Shown here: piece after piece, positions 16,576 through 23,611 of the stretch
Layout of the letters: each line of letters starts with the position of its first letter
How positions within the stretch are numbered: position 1 is the first letter of the stretch
Assembly (NCBI GenBank): GCA_037443545.1
Contig: JBBIOD010000011.1
Span: forward strand, 1-35,450
Origin: JASEGV01 sp037443545
GTDB lineage: Bacteria; Bacteroidota; Ignavibacteria; UBA10030; BY39
Reading direction: 5' to 3'
DNA length: 35,450 nucleotides
The notes under the pieces: model-generated
What the model was told of the DNA's origin: nothing
The model's database searches: none
The model's input: the letters and a program-made list of their open reading frames with translations, nothing else
Translations under genes and position numbers: made by a program

Positions 16576-17811
16576 TTACTTGTCTGCTTCTCCCATAACC
16601 GGGTCGATGCTGCCAATAATAGCTACAACATCAGAAATAAGATGTCCTTTCAACAAAACCGGTAATGCTTGTATATTAATAAATGATGGTGAATGAATTT
16701 TTAAACGCCACGGTGCACCCTCTCCAAGGCTTGATATATAAAATCCTAATTCGCCCTTTGAATTTTCGATCGCCTGATAAACTTCACCGACCGGTGGATT
16801 GATTCCAAAATTAATGAGCATGAAATCGTGTATAAGTTCTTCCATCTTACCATAAATTCGTTCTTTCGATGGTAAAACTTTTTTTGGCAGCGCTGCATTA
16901 ACAGGACCCTTTGGAATTTTTTCAAGTGCCTGACGAATTATTTTCACACTCTGTTTCATTTCTTCCATACGAATATAAAACCGGGCTAAGGCATCGCCAT
17001 CATTATAAGTCGGAATTTCAAAATCGAATTCATCGTAGATAAGATACGGCTCGTCTCGCCTTAAGTCGTGAGCCACACCCGTAGCCCGAAGGTTAGGGCC
17101 GGTTAGCCCCAATGCGATTGCGTCGTGTTTAGAAATTACTCCTACACCTTCACACCTTTGTATAAAGATACGGTTTTTAAAGAGTAACCGTTCAACGTCT
17201 TGAATTTTTTCGGGGAATTGATCAAGGAAATTTTTCAGCATTGCGATGGCTTCATCCGAGATATCCTGAGCCAACCCGCCGATACGTGTATAACTTGTAG
17301 TGAACCGAACACCTGTAAAAACATCTTGTATGTCTTGAAGTTTTTCTCTTTCTCTGAAACCCCATAACAACACTGTAAGAGCTCCTACGTCCATTGCGGT
17401 TGAACCCATCGCTACGAGATGCGACATAATTCGAGCCATTTCACATATAATAACGCGAATAAACTGTGCTCTACGCGGAACTTCAATACCGGCTAATTTT
17501 TCAACTGCTAAAACATAGGCAACATTGTTTGATAGTGGCGACAGATAGTCCAACCTGTCGGTATGCGGAATATATTCGTGATATGTCATATTCTCCGCAA
17601 GTTTTTCGTAACCACGGTGCAGATATCCGACTTCCGGCACTGTGCTAAGAATTGTTTCGCCATCGAGCCGAATCAGTAAACGCAACACGCCGTGAGTAGC
17701 AGGATGTTGAGGCCCCATATTAAGGATCATATCATTTTCGAGCGGGTCATCAAAATTTACGCTCACATCCTGATTCTCGAGGGCTCGAAGTATTTTACTT
17801 TTTGTATCCAT
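16576..17811 (-). CDS. nuoD: NADH-quinone oxidoreductase subunit D (NuoD, 49-kDa)
   Basis: Quinone-site subunit of the complex I connecting module, evolutionarily related to the [NiFe] hydrogenase large subunit but without the metal-binding cysteines. The 411 residues include the diagnostic MGPQHPATHGVLRLL near residue 32 and the HTDRLDYLSP segment that forms part of the quinone pocket. The C-terminus has GSIDPVMGEADK, the usual NuoD ending around GSxDxVxGExDR. Separate nuoC and nuoD genes are kept here rather than the nuoCD fusion of enterobacteria. Confidence 0.96.
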   Translation of the reverse strand: MDTKSKILRALENQDVSVNFDDPLENDMILNMGPQHPATHGVLRLLIRLDGETILSTVPEVGYLHRGYEKLAENMTYHEYIPHTDRLDYLSPLSNNVAYVLAVEKLAGIEVPRRAQFIRVIICEMARIMSHLVAMGSTAMDVGALTVLLWGFREREKLQDIQDVFTGVRFTTSYTRIGGLAQDISDEAIAMLKNFLDQFPEKIQDVERLLFKNRIFIQRCEGVGVISKHDAIALGLTGPNLRATGVAHDLRRDEPYLIYDEFDFEIPTYNDGDALARFYIRMEEMKQSVKIIRQALEKIPKGPVNAALPKKVLPSKERIYGKMEELIHDFMLINFGINPPVGEVYQAIENSKGELGFYISSLGEGAPWRLKIHSPSFINIQALPVLLKGHLISDVVAIIGSIDPVMGEADK

Positions 17812-17823
17812 ACTATAAATAAT

Positions 17824-18315
17824 TTATTTTCGTGGTAGTGGAATTGATCCGGGTACACCCATCAATGGAAATTCTTTTCTTAGAGGAAAATACTCGAAAT
17901 CCTCAGGCATATAAATTCTACGCAAATCGGGATGGCCTTCGAATATGATTCCGAAAAAGTCGTACACTTCGCGCTCGGGCCAATTTACACCGGGCCATAT
18001 ATCGACGACGGATGGAACACGCAAATCCGATTCTTGCAGCTTTGTTTTTAATAGAAACCTGAAATTGTTTTTGATTGAATAAAGATTGTAAACTACTTCG
18101 AACCTAAAATCGGGTCTTTGATAATCAACACCGACTACATCTTTGCACATATCGAAAGAGAGATCGAAATCAACCCGAAGAAAGTTACAAATTTCTTTTA
18201 ATTTTTCTCTGTATACTGTAATAGTAAGAGTACCTTGAAACTCGACTACAGATTCGATACTCGTTCCGTAGTTCTCGTTTAATTTTTCGATTAGCTTTTG
18301 TCTGATGTTTTTCAT
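17824..18315 (-). CDS. nuoC: NADH-quinone oxidoreductase subunit C (NuoC, 30-kDa)
   Basis: Peripheral-arm subunit that packs against NuoD. The 163-residue protein contains the family signature around WPGVNWPEREVYDFFGI (about 105-123), followed by GHPDLRRIYMPEDFEYFPLRKEFP. Its ATG overlaps the nuoB stop by 4 nt. Usual NuoC length, no odd features. Confidence 0.95.
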   Translation of the reverse strand: MKNIRQKLIEKLNENYGTSIESVVEFQGTLTITVYREKLKEICNFLRVDFDLSFDMCKDVVGVDYQRPDFRFEVVYNLYSIKNNFRFLLKTKLQESDLRVPSVVDIWPGVNWPEREVYDFFGIIFEGHPDLRRIYMPEDFEYFPLRKEFPLMGVPGSIPLPRK

Positions 18316-18773
18316 TTTTCGCCCCGGACAATTTTTTTCTGTAATTCGATTAGTGCATTTAACACATTTTCAGGACGGGGTGGGCAACCAGCTACATAAA
18401 TATCTACCGGTATAAATAAATCGATACCTTGGACAACAGAATATGTTCTGTACATACCGCCCGATGATGCACAAGCTCCCATCGACATCACCCATTTGGG
18501 TTCGGGCATTTGGTCGTAAATTTTGCGCACAACTTTTGCCATCTTATAAGTTACTGTCCCGGCAACGATCATTAAATCGGATTGGCGCGGTGAGAAGCGA
18601 AACACCTCAGAACCAAAACGGGATACGTCAAAACGAGGTCCGGCGAACGACATCATCTCAATAGCACAACACGAAATCCCCATCGGCATGGGCCATAGCG
18701 AATTCGTGCGCGACCAACTCAGCAACGCATCTAATTTTGTTGTTAGAAAACCATCTTTATCCATTAGTCCCAT
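18312..18773 (-). CDS. nuoB: NADH-quinone oxidoreductase subunit B (NuoB, PSST)
   Basis: Carries the terminal N2 [4Fe-4S] cluster next to the quinone site. The tandem cysteines C35-C36 and the single C101 and C130 (GCPP) are the four ligands. I choose ATG 18773 (153 residues) because GAAAGG lies 9 nt upstream. An ATG at 18764 overlapping the nuoA stop (TAATG) is a close alternative, and the longest frame to 18794 is less likely. Overlaps nuoA by a few bases. Confidence 0.94.
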   Translation of the reverse strand: MGLMDKDGFLTTKLDALLSWSRTNSLWPMPMGISCCAIEMMSFAGPRFDVSRFGSEVFRFSPRQSDLMIVAGTVTYKMAKVVRKIYDQMPEPKWVMSMGACASSGGMYRTYSVVQGIDLFIPVDIYVAGCPPRPENVLNALIELQKKIVRGEK

Positions 18774-19120
18774 TTTAAAGCGCCTTTCTTCCAAATGTAA
18801 TAATATCCAATCATCAAAATAAAAAGAAACACAAACATCTCAATGAAACCTACTATTCCTAACTGGCGAAAATTAACTGCCCAAGGATACATGAACACAA
18901 TTTCAATGTCGAAAATTATGAACAACATAGCTACGAGAAAAAATTTTACAGAGAAGCGTTCGTGAGCTGTTCGAACCGGCTCCATTCCGCTCTCATATGT
19001 TGTCTGTTTTTCTTCGGTAGATTTTTTTGGACCGAACCACTCGTTCACTCTTGTCATAACTAATGCGAAGACCGTAGCGAAGCCGAGAATTATTGCCAAT
19101 GGGATGTAGTTTTCAATCAT
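18764..19120 (-). CDS. nuoA: NADH-quinone oxidoreductase subunit A (NuoA)
   Basis: Small membrane subunit of complex I with three predicted transmembrane helices. The conserved loop YESGMEP(V)RTAHERFSVKFF links helix 1 to helices 2-3, which carry FDIEIVFMYPW. ATG 19120 gives 118 residues, the normal length. The longer frame starts with TTG at 19147, which lies inside the predicted -10 box at 19147-19152. First gene of nuoABCDEF. Confidence 0.94.
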   Translation of the reverse strand: MIENYIPLAIILGFATVFALVMTRVNEWFGPKKSTEEKQTTYESGMEPVRTAHERFSVKFFLVAMLFIIFDIEIVFMYPWAVNFRQLGIVGFIEMFVFLFILMIGYYYIWKKGALKWD

Positions 19121-19146
19121 ATTCGTTTTTCTAATAATTTGGATCA

Positions 19147-19175
19147 AATTTATTGAAATTAAACAAGAAAATCAA
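19147..19175 (-). promoter_or_regulatory. Candidate housekeeping promoter of nuoABCDEF
   Basis: On the minus strand TTGATT (19175-19170), a 17-nt spacer and TAAATT (19152-19147) form a good sigma-70-type pair. The same stretch can be read as the Bacteroidota-type pair TTTG and TAnnTTTG with a 20-nt spacer. Start predicted near 19140, giving a leader of about 20 nt to nuoA. Confidence 0.5.
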
Positions 19176-19206
19176 ACTTATTTATTTTTTGAATAAAAAC
19201 ATGAGT

Positions 19207-19226
19207 TTGAATCCTTTCTGATTCAA
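19207..19226. promoter_or_regulatory. Operator-like perfect inverted repeat in the nuoA/DUF2892 divergent region
   Basis: TTGAATC, six bases, then GATTCAA: a perfect 7-bp inverted repeat of 20 bp total. It sits 43 nt before the ATG of the first gene of the redox cluster and 32 nt upstream of the nuoA -35 box. The size and symmetry suit a dimeric repressor or activator. The spacing is not that of an FNR/CRP box (TTGAT-N4-ATCAA) nor of Fur/PerR. Chance occurrence in AT-rich DNA is possible. Confidence 0.4.
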
Positions 19227-19268
19227 CTGCATCTAAATAAATGAACACAAAAAAGAAAGGTTTCAACG

Positions 19269-19472
19269 ATGCCTAAAAATGTAGGAAGTATAGATCGAGT
19301 TTTAAGACTCATATTAGGTTTAGTATTATTAGGAATGTATTTCTTCGGGCCACAGACAACTTGGGGACTATTAGGTCTGGTTCCAATTTTCACCGCATTC
19401 ATCAGTTGGTGTCCTGTTTATGTCCCTTTTAAAATATCAACTTTAAAAAAAAATAACATTAAGAGAAAGTAA
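19269..19472 (+). CDS. DUF2892 (YgaP-like) small membrane protein
   Basis: A 67-residue inner-membrane protein with two hydrophobic helices (about 12-28 and 31-46). The pattern KNVGSIDRVLRLILG near the start and WCPVYVPFKI near the end is characteristic of DUF2892, found also as the membrane domain of the rhodanese YgaP. One cysteine, C48, is placed at the membrane edge. AAAGAAAGG lies 8 nt ahead of the ATG. It heads the redox cluster and is separated from trxA by 6 nt. Family function is unknown; association with rhodaneses and sulfur metabolism is established, and a role here is inference. Confidence 0.85.
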   Translation: MPKNVGSIDRVLRLILGLVLLGMYFFGPQTTWGLLGLVPIFTAFISWCPVYVPFKISTLKKNNIKRK

Positions 19473-19478
19473 TCAATT

Positions 19479-19829
19479 ATGAATAAAAATATAGTAACAG
19501 CAACAGACCAAAATTTTCAAAAAGAAGTTTTACAATCTGAATTACCGGTGCTTGTAGATTTTTGGGCGCCGTGGTGCGGACCCTGCCGTATGGTAGCTCC
19601 CGTGATCGAACAATTAGCCGACGAGTATGCAGGCAAATTTAAAATTGCAAAATTAAACACTGATGAAAACCAAGCGACAGCATCAAGTTACGGTATTATG
19701 AGTATTCCGACATTAGGAATCTTTTTAAATGGCAAATTAGTGGATGGTGTTATAGGAGCTGTGTCAAAGAATGTGTTAGCCGGAAAATTAGATGAGTTCG
19801 TTTCAAAAGCAAAAATTACTGAAAACTAA
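19479..19829 (+). CDS. trxA: Thioredoxin
   Basis: Cytoplasmic thiol-disulfide reductase of 116 residues with the classical active site WCGPC (C33, C36), the conserved D27 (VDFWAPW) and the cis-proline in SIPTLGIF. There is no signal peptide or membrane segment. It is the natural electron donor for CcdA, encoded four genes downstream. Thioredoxin reductase is not in the window. Confidence 0.95.
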   Translation: MNKNIVTATDQNFQKEVLQSELPVLVDFWAPWCGPCRMVAPVIEQLADEYAGKFKIAKLNTDENQATASSYGIMSIPTLGIFLNGKLVDGVIGAVSKNVLAGKLDEFVSKAKITEN

Positions 19830-19841
19830 ACGGAGTTGACA

Positions 19842-20297
19842 ATGAATAATCATCGCAAACTTTACGGCAATCTGCATTTTCACCGGCGGTTGCACTTTTC
19901 GCCTGCTCAAGAATTACTGCATCGACTTTATCCGGATTTGCCCGATTATAATTATGCCGACACCGCCGGAAATAAAATTGATGCCGATTGGATTCCCGAT
20001 GTGGATATTTCGGAAAATAGCAATTCACTCAATATTAATATCGATTTACCCGGCGTCGAAAAAGAAAACTTAACTCTAAAAATTGAAAATAACGCGGTCG
20101 TTCTACAAGGTGAAAGGCATTCAGAATTTACAGAAAAAACTGACCGTAATTATTGCTGCGAACGAAAATATGGAAAGTTTATTCGATACATTGAACTCCC
20201 CAAGACGGTAGATCTAGGCAGCGTAAACTCCGAACTAAAAAACGGTGTTTTAAAAATTACATTCATGAATAACAGCAAAAATATAGATATTTTATAA
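19842..20297 (+). CDS. Hsp20/alpha-crystallin small heat-shock protein
   Basis: ATP-independent holdase chaperone. The 151-residue protein has an alpha-crystallin domain from about residue 45 (WIPDVDISENSN), with the family core DLPGVEKENLTLKIENN and the late motif LKNGVLKITF. Start chosen at ATG 19842 with GGAG 7 nt upstream; a TTG two codons earlier is unlikely. The N-terminal arm is unusually rich in His, Leu and Tyr. Its place between thioredoxins suggests a stress-response role for the cluster, but no heat-shock promoter element is visible. Confidence 0.9.
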   Translation: MNNHRKLYGNLHFHRRLHFSPAQELLHRLYPDLPDYNYADTAGNKIDADWIPDVDISENSNSLNINIDLPGVEKENLTLKIENNAVVLQGERHSEFTEKTDRNYCCERKYGKFIRYIELPKTVDLGSVNSELKNGVLKITFMNNSKNIDIL

Positions 20298-20366
20298 TTA
20301 TGAATATTTTTGTAAATTGATAACGGAATGATATGACAATTTTAAAAGTAAAAGGTCGACAAGCCG

Positions 20367-20633
20367 GTGCATATTCAAGTTTTTGTGACGCCAACTTGTC
20401 CGTACTGTCCCCCGGCTGTTCTTATGGGACATGCATTGGCGTTGTTGAACGACAATATCAGAACAGATATGATTGAAACTACTGAATTCCCTCACATCGC
20501 CAACAAGTATAACGTTCGTGGCGTCCCTCGAATTGTAATTAACGAAGACCACCACTTCGAAGGTGCATTGCCCGAAGAGCAATACGTTGACGAGGTTTTA
20601 CACTTATTCGAATCACATACATTACAAAATTAA
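20367..20633 (+). CDS. Glutaredoxin-like protein equal to the C-terminal half of a protein disulfide oxidoreductase
   Basis: The 88 residues match the second domain of archaeal/thermophile PDO proteins: VFVTPTCPYCPPAV with active site CPYC (C11, C14) and cis-proline in RGVPRIVIN. A full PDO is about 220 residues with two such domains; the N-terminal domain is absent. The frame begins with GTG 20367. The in-frame codons before it still encode a PDO-like KVDKP leading back to a stop, so either this GTG is a true start (AAAGG 11 nt upstream) or the gene lost its first half. The remaining domain has no stops or shifts, which favours function. Confidence 0.75.
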   Translation: MHIQVFVTPTCPYCPPAVLMGHALALLNDNIRTDMIETTEFPHIANKYNVRGVPRIVINEDHHFEGALPEEQYVDEVLHLFESHTLQN

Positions 20634-20647
20634 TAGGAGTAATAAAA

Positions 20648-21124
20648 ATGAAATCAATTTTTGTTTATATAGTATTAACCGCCTCACTCTTTTTCTTCAC
20701 AGCATTCGCAAACAACAAGGTTGCTCCCAACTTTGATTTGACCGATTTGAATGGTAAGCAAGTGAAATTATCCGATTATAGAGGTAAAGTTGTGTTTTTA
20801 AATTTCTGGGCAACTTGGTGTCCCCCCTGCAAAAAAGAAATCCCTGATTTCGTCGAGTTGCAAAAGAAATATTCGAATCAAAGTTTCACTTTCATCGGCA
20901 TAGCCCTCGACGATTATCAAAGCGTTGTTCGATTTGTAAAGGATAATAAGATAAACTATCCCGTTGTAATTGGGGATGAAGCTTTGGTTAAAAAATACGG
21001 TAACATACGCGGTATTCCAACATCGTTTTTAATTGGTAAGGATGGTAAAATAGTACAGCGCTACGAAGGTTTCCGCACGAAGGAAGTGTTCGAAAAAGAT
21101 ATTAAAGTTCAAATTCATAAATAA
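20648..21124 (+). CDS. Exported TlpA/ResA-type thioredoxin-like protein
   Basis: Periplasmic thiol-disulfide reductase of 158 residues. A signal peptide spans residues 1-21 (basic start, hydrophobic core, FANN cleavage region). The mature part is an AhpC/TlpA-type fold starting APNFDLTDLNGK, with active site WCPPC (C58, C61) and the cis-proline in RGIPTSFLI. AATAGGAG precedes the ATG. The adjacent ccdA would supply electrons across the membrane. Typical roles are reduction of apocytochrome c or of oxidised periplasmic thiols, but no cytochrome c or maturation gene is in the window. Confidence 0.92.
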   Translation: MKSIFVYIVLTASLFFFTAFANNKVAPNFDLTDLNGKQVKLSDYRGKVVFLNFWATWCPPCKKEIPDFVELQKKYSNQSFTFIGIALDDYQSVVRFVKDNKINYPVVIGDEALVKKYGNIRGIPTSFLIGKDGKIVQRYEGFRTKEVFEKDIKVQIHK

Positions 21125-21149
21125 AAATCACTAGCTAATAATAATACTT

Positions 21150-21881
21150 ATGGAATCAGTAGGAATATTTACAGCGTTCATATTCGGACTCCTCTCGTTC
21201 GCTTCGCCCTGCGTATTACCGATTATTCCGGGATACCTTTCGTTTATTTCCGGACTTTCTCTCGATCAGATGCAGTCGGGCAACAAAAAAGAAAACTTGA
21301 CAAAGATATTAACCAACTCAGTATTTTTCGTTCTTGGCTTTTCTACAGTTTTCATAGCACTCGGCGCATCTGCTACTTTCATCGGACAATTTCTCTTGTC
21401 GAATCTCGATATTGCGGGAAAGATTGCGGGTGTATTCTTAATAATTCTGGGTATTCATCTCAGTGGAATTTTTAAACTCAAATTTCTTCAGTTCGAAAAG
21501 CGGGTTCACACAAACAAAAAATCCTTAGGTGTCATCGGGTCGTTCCTGGTTGGGTTAGCTTTCGCATTTGGTTGGACCCCCTGTATAGGTCCCATACTCG
21601 CCGGTATTTTAGCAATTGCGAGTCAGCAGGAAACTCTTTATCAGGGAATCGTATTATTGAGCGCCTATTCTCTAGGATTGGGAATTCCCTTCTTAATAGC
21701 AGCCATCAGTATAAACGCATTCTTCTCAGTTTTTCACAAAGTGAAACGTTACTTCCGTGTTATCGAAATCACAAGTGGCGGTATGTTAGTGTTGGTTGGA
21801 ATAATGATGGTTACAGGTTCGTTAGCTGTTATTGCGGCTTACCTAACAAAGTGGCTTCCATTTTTAGGTGACCTAGGATGA
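21150..21881 (+). CDS. ccdA: CcdA/DsbD-type transmembrane thiol electron transporter
   Basis: Inner-membrane protein that passes electrons from cytoplasmic thioredoxin to periplasmic TlpA-like proteins. The 243 residues contain six hydrophobic segments. The two redox cysteines are in their canonical places: C21 in FASPCVLPIIPGY and C145 in GWTPCIGPIL. The stop overlaps the ATG of the 48-codon gene that follows (ATGA), so that small gene is translationally coupled to it. Together with trxA (19479) and the TlpA gene just upstream, a complete three-step reducing relay is encoded. Confidence 0.94.
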   Translation: MESVGIFTAFIFGLLSFASPCVLPIIPGYLSFISGLSLDQMQSGNKKENLTKILTNSVFFVLGFSTVFIALGASATFIGQFLLSNLDIAGKIAGVFLIILGIHLSGIFKLKFLQFEKRVHTNKKSLGVIGSFLVGLAFAFGWTPCIGPILAGILAIASQQETLYQGIVLLSAYSLGLGIPFLIAAISINAFFSVFHKVKRYFRVIEITSGGMLVLVGIMMVTGSLAVIAAYLTKWLPFLGDLG

Positions 21882-22024
21882 TTATATACGGTCTGTTAGG
21901 AACTGCGGTCGGTGCTGCAGCAGGATTTTTTATTGGGAAATATTTTAGTAAAATTGGCGGATTCTGTCCATTACTTTGTAAACCAAAAGTGAGTACAATT
22001 TATTTTGGTGTAATAGGTTTTTAA
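21878..22024 (+). CDS. Small DUF6132-like membrane protein coupled to ccdA
   Basis: A 48-residue gene too short for most gene finders. The ATG overlaps the ccdA stop in an ATGA. It encodes a glycine/alanine-rich hydrophobic helix (about residues 5-20). The tail FCPLLCKP followed by STIYFGVIG carries two cysteines, C30 and C34. The tail matches the second small gene at 22972 (TCPITSNP then STIYGGVIG), so both belong to one family, which I recognise as DUF6132. Neither paralogue's function is known. Reality is supported by the conserved motif, the coupling and the lack of another explanation for this interval. Confidence 0.75.
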   Translation: MIIYGLLGTAVGAAAGFFIGKYFSKIGGFCPLLCKPKVSTIYFGVIGF

Positions 22025-22055
22025 ATAGGATATAAATAAAAATAAGGAAAATAAA

Positions 22056-22487
22056 ATGGCAACAAAAAAAGCTATAGTAAAAAATATTCAAGGCGTAACC
22101 TTTTTAGGCAAAGCCGAATCTAACCACTGGGTTACAATGGATGGCCCCGAAGAATTCGGCGGCAGTAATGCAGGAACGCGTCCGAAAGAATTAATACTCC
22201 TTGCACTCGGCGGTTGCACCGGTAGCGACGTTTCTGCAATTTTAAGGAAGAAACGAAACAATCTGAAAAACTTTTATATTAACATCGAAGCCGAAGTATC
22301 AGATGAACATCCACAAGTTTACACTAAAATCAATTTAGAATATGTTTTTGAAGGCAAAGCGATTGAGCCAAAAGATGTTGAACGGGCGATCGAACTTTCG
22401 CTTACAAAGTACTGTTCGGTTACTCACATGCTTCGCAAGTCAGTAGAAATTCACCATACCTACAAAATTGTAAAAGTAACAGATTGA
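22056..22487 (+). CDS. OsmC/Ohr family protein (YhfA-like)
   Basis: Small cytoplasmic protein of the OsmC superfamily, whose members reduce organic hydroperoxides through two cysteines. In the 143 residues the first appears in the family motif LGGCTGSD and the second in KYCSVTHML. The N-terminus NHWVTMDGPEEFGGSNAGTRPKELIL is typical of the YhfA-type branch rather than Ohr itself, and substrates of that branch are uncertain. AAGGAAAATAAA precedes the ATG. The stop overlaps the TTG start of the next gene. Confidence 0.9.
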   Translation: MATKKAIVKNIQGVTFLGKAESNHWVTMDGPEEFGGSNAGTRPKELILLALGGCTGSDVSAILRKKRNNLKNFYINIEAEVSDEHPQVYTKINLEYVFEGKAIEPKDVERAIELSLTKYCSVTHMLRKSVEIHHTYKIVKVTD

Positions 22488-22705
22488 TAAGAATAGAAAA
22501 AACTATTTCAATTGAAGACCTAATTACCACACTTCCCAAATCGGTTAGTTACTTGATGCGGCAGGGAATAAAGTGCGTAGCTTGCGGTGAGCCGGTTTGG
22601 GGAACTTTAGAATCAGCCTCGAAGGAAAAAGGATTCGACGAACATGCGATTGCCGAATTTGTAAAAGATTTAAATAATTTAAAAGAGAATATAGTTAATA
22701 ATTAA
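22484..22705 (+). CDS. DUF1858 redox-disulfide domain protein
   Basis: A 73-residue protein matching the DUF1858 domain, which occurs fused or adjacent to hybrid-cluster proteins. It has ISIEDLITTLPKSVSYLMRQG followed by KCVACGEP, with the paired cysteines C31 and C34 expected to form a redox-active disulfide. The start is a TTG overlapping the OsmC stop (TTGA), the same coupling style as hoxE/hoxF; no ATG is available before the domain. No hybrid-cluster protein is nearby. Function unknown, with a thiol or sulfur-transfer role inferred from the cysteine pair and the neighbours. Confidence 0.82.
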   Translation: MIRIEKTISIEDLITTLPKSVSYLMRQGIKCVACGEPVWGTLESASKEKGFDEHAIAEFVKDLNNLKENIVNN

Positions 22706-22729
22706 AATTACAATAGAAAGAATAATTTA

Positions 22730-22963
22730 ATGCCTATTTACGATTACAAATGTATAAAATGCGAAAACACATACGATATTTTCCATAAAGGGTCCGAAAT
22801 ACTCGATAACGTTGTTTGCCCGAAATGCAAGAGCACAGAATTTAAAAAATTATTTTCAGCGCCGATGGTAAAGATGCGTTCCTCCGAATCGTCGTGCGAT
22901 ACGTGTACCACTGATTCAACTCCTTCCTACGGCGGCTGCTCAGGCGGAATGTGCGGATTGTAA
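22730..22963 (+). CDS. FmdB-type zinc-ribbon protein
   Basis: A 77-residue putative regulatory zinc-ribbon protein of the FmdB family. It begins MPIYDYKCIKC, with a second CxxC at VVCPKCKS and the LFSAP segment that ends the ribbon. The C-terminal third is low-complexity and holds five further cysteines (SSCDTCTTDS, GGCSGGMCGL), which could bind additional metal or form disulfides. FmdB was first named from an amidase operon, but the family is widespread and without a firm function. It lies 9 nt before the second DUF6132 gene. Confidence 0.88.
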   Translation: MPIYDYKCIKCENTYDIFHKGSEILDNVVCPKCKSTEFKKLFSAPMVKMRSSESSCDTCTTDSTPSYGGCSGGMCGL

Positions 22964-22971
22964 GAATCAGT

Positions 22972-23187
22972 ATGGAACAACTAATAAAAAATTTAAAAGC
23001 CAATACTTGGTTTATGCGAATCGGGCTTCCAGTACTCGGTGCAATCGGTGGATATGCCTATTATCATTTTATCGGCTGCTATTCAGGGACATGTCCGATT
23101 ACAAGTAATCCTTTAATCAGTACAATTTATGGTGGTGTTATTGGTTTACTTTTTATTCCCCGCAAGAAGAAGCAACAACCGGAATAA
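22972..23187 (+). CDS. DUF6132 family small membrane protein
   Basis: A 71-residue protein with one long hydrophobic helix (about 15-34) and the family block GCYSGTCPITSNPLISTIYGG, with C36 and C41. The C-terminus is basic (RKKKQ), predicting that it faces the cytoplasm and that the cysteines lie at the membrane surface. I prefer ATG 22972; an in-frame ATG at 22951 would overlap the fmdB-type gene. A shorter paralogue sits at 21878. It is followed 3 nt later by a membrane-anchored thioredoxin, suggesting a shared task. Function unknown. Confidence 0.82.
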   Translation: MEQLIKNLKANTWFMRIGLPVLGAIGGYAYYHFIGCYSGTCPITSNPLISTIYGGVIGLLFIPRKKKQQPE

Positions 23188-23190
23188 CAA

Positions 23191-23583
23191 ATGAAGATTA
23201 TTTTGATAATCGTCGTAAGCATTGTTTTACTGTTCGTAATTTTACAATTTCTTATGATTCGAAAATCTAAATCGCAAAAGGGGAAACTTATACAAAACGT
23301 TGATGGTGTAATCGGCGAGGCTATTAGCAAACATAGAAGTCTATTAATTTACTTTTGGGGCCCCGGTTGTGCCGCTTGCCGACCTCAAACAAAAATTATT
23401 GATGAGCTAAAACAGACTTACAATAATATACTCTCTATTGATATTTCGAAGGATATCAACAGCGGACGCAAATTAGGCATTATGGCAACACCTACAATTT
23501 TAGTTATAAAAGATAAAGTAATCGAAGAAGTGTTGATTGGAGTACAAAAGAGAGAAAGATTGATCGATTTCCTACTCGATTGA
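23191..23583 (+). CDS. Membrane-anchored thioredoxin-like protein
   Basis: A 130-residue protein with one N-terminal transmembrane helix (about 2-22) followed by a basic stretch (RKSKSQKGK). A thioredoxin fold follows, with active site GPGCAACRP (C60, C63) and the cis-proline in MATPTILV. The conserved Trp before the first Cys is replaced by Gly, which would shift the redox potential. The positive residues directly after the helix suggest that the thioredoxin domain is cytoplasmic, an N-out arrangement unlike that of TlpA; this is inference. It is the last intact gene of the redox cluster. Confidence 0.85.
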   Translation: MKIILIIVVSIVLLFVILQFLMIRKSKSQKGKLIQNVDGVIGEAISKHRSLLIYFWGPGCAACRPQTKIIDELKQTYNNILSIDISKDINSGRKLGIMATPTILVIKDKVIEEVLIGVQKRERLIDFLLD

Positions 23584-23611
23584 ATCGTTGAGTGATTGGA
23601 AAAATGGAAAA

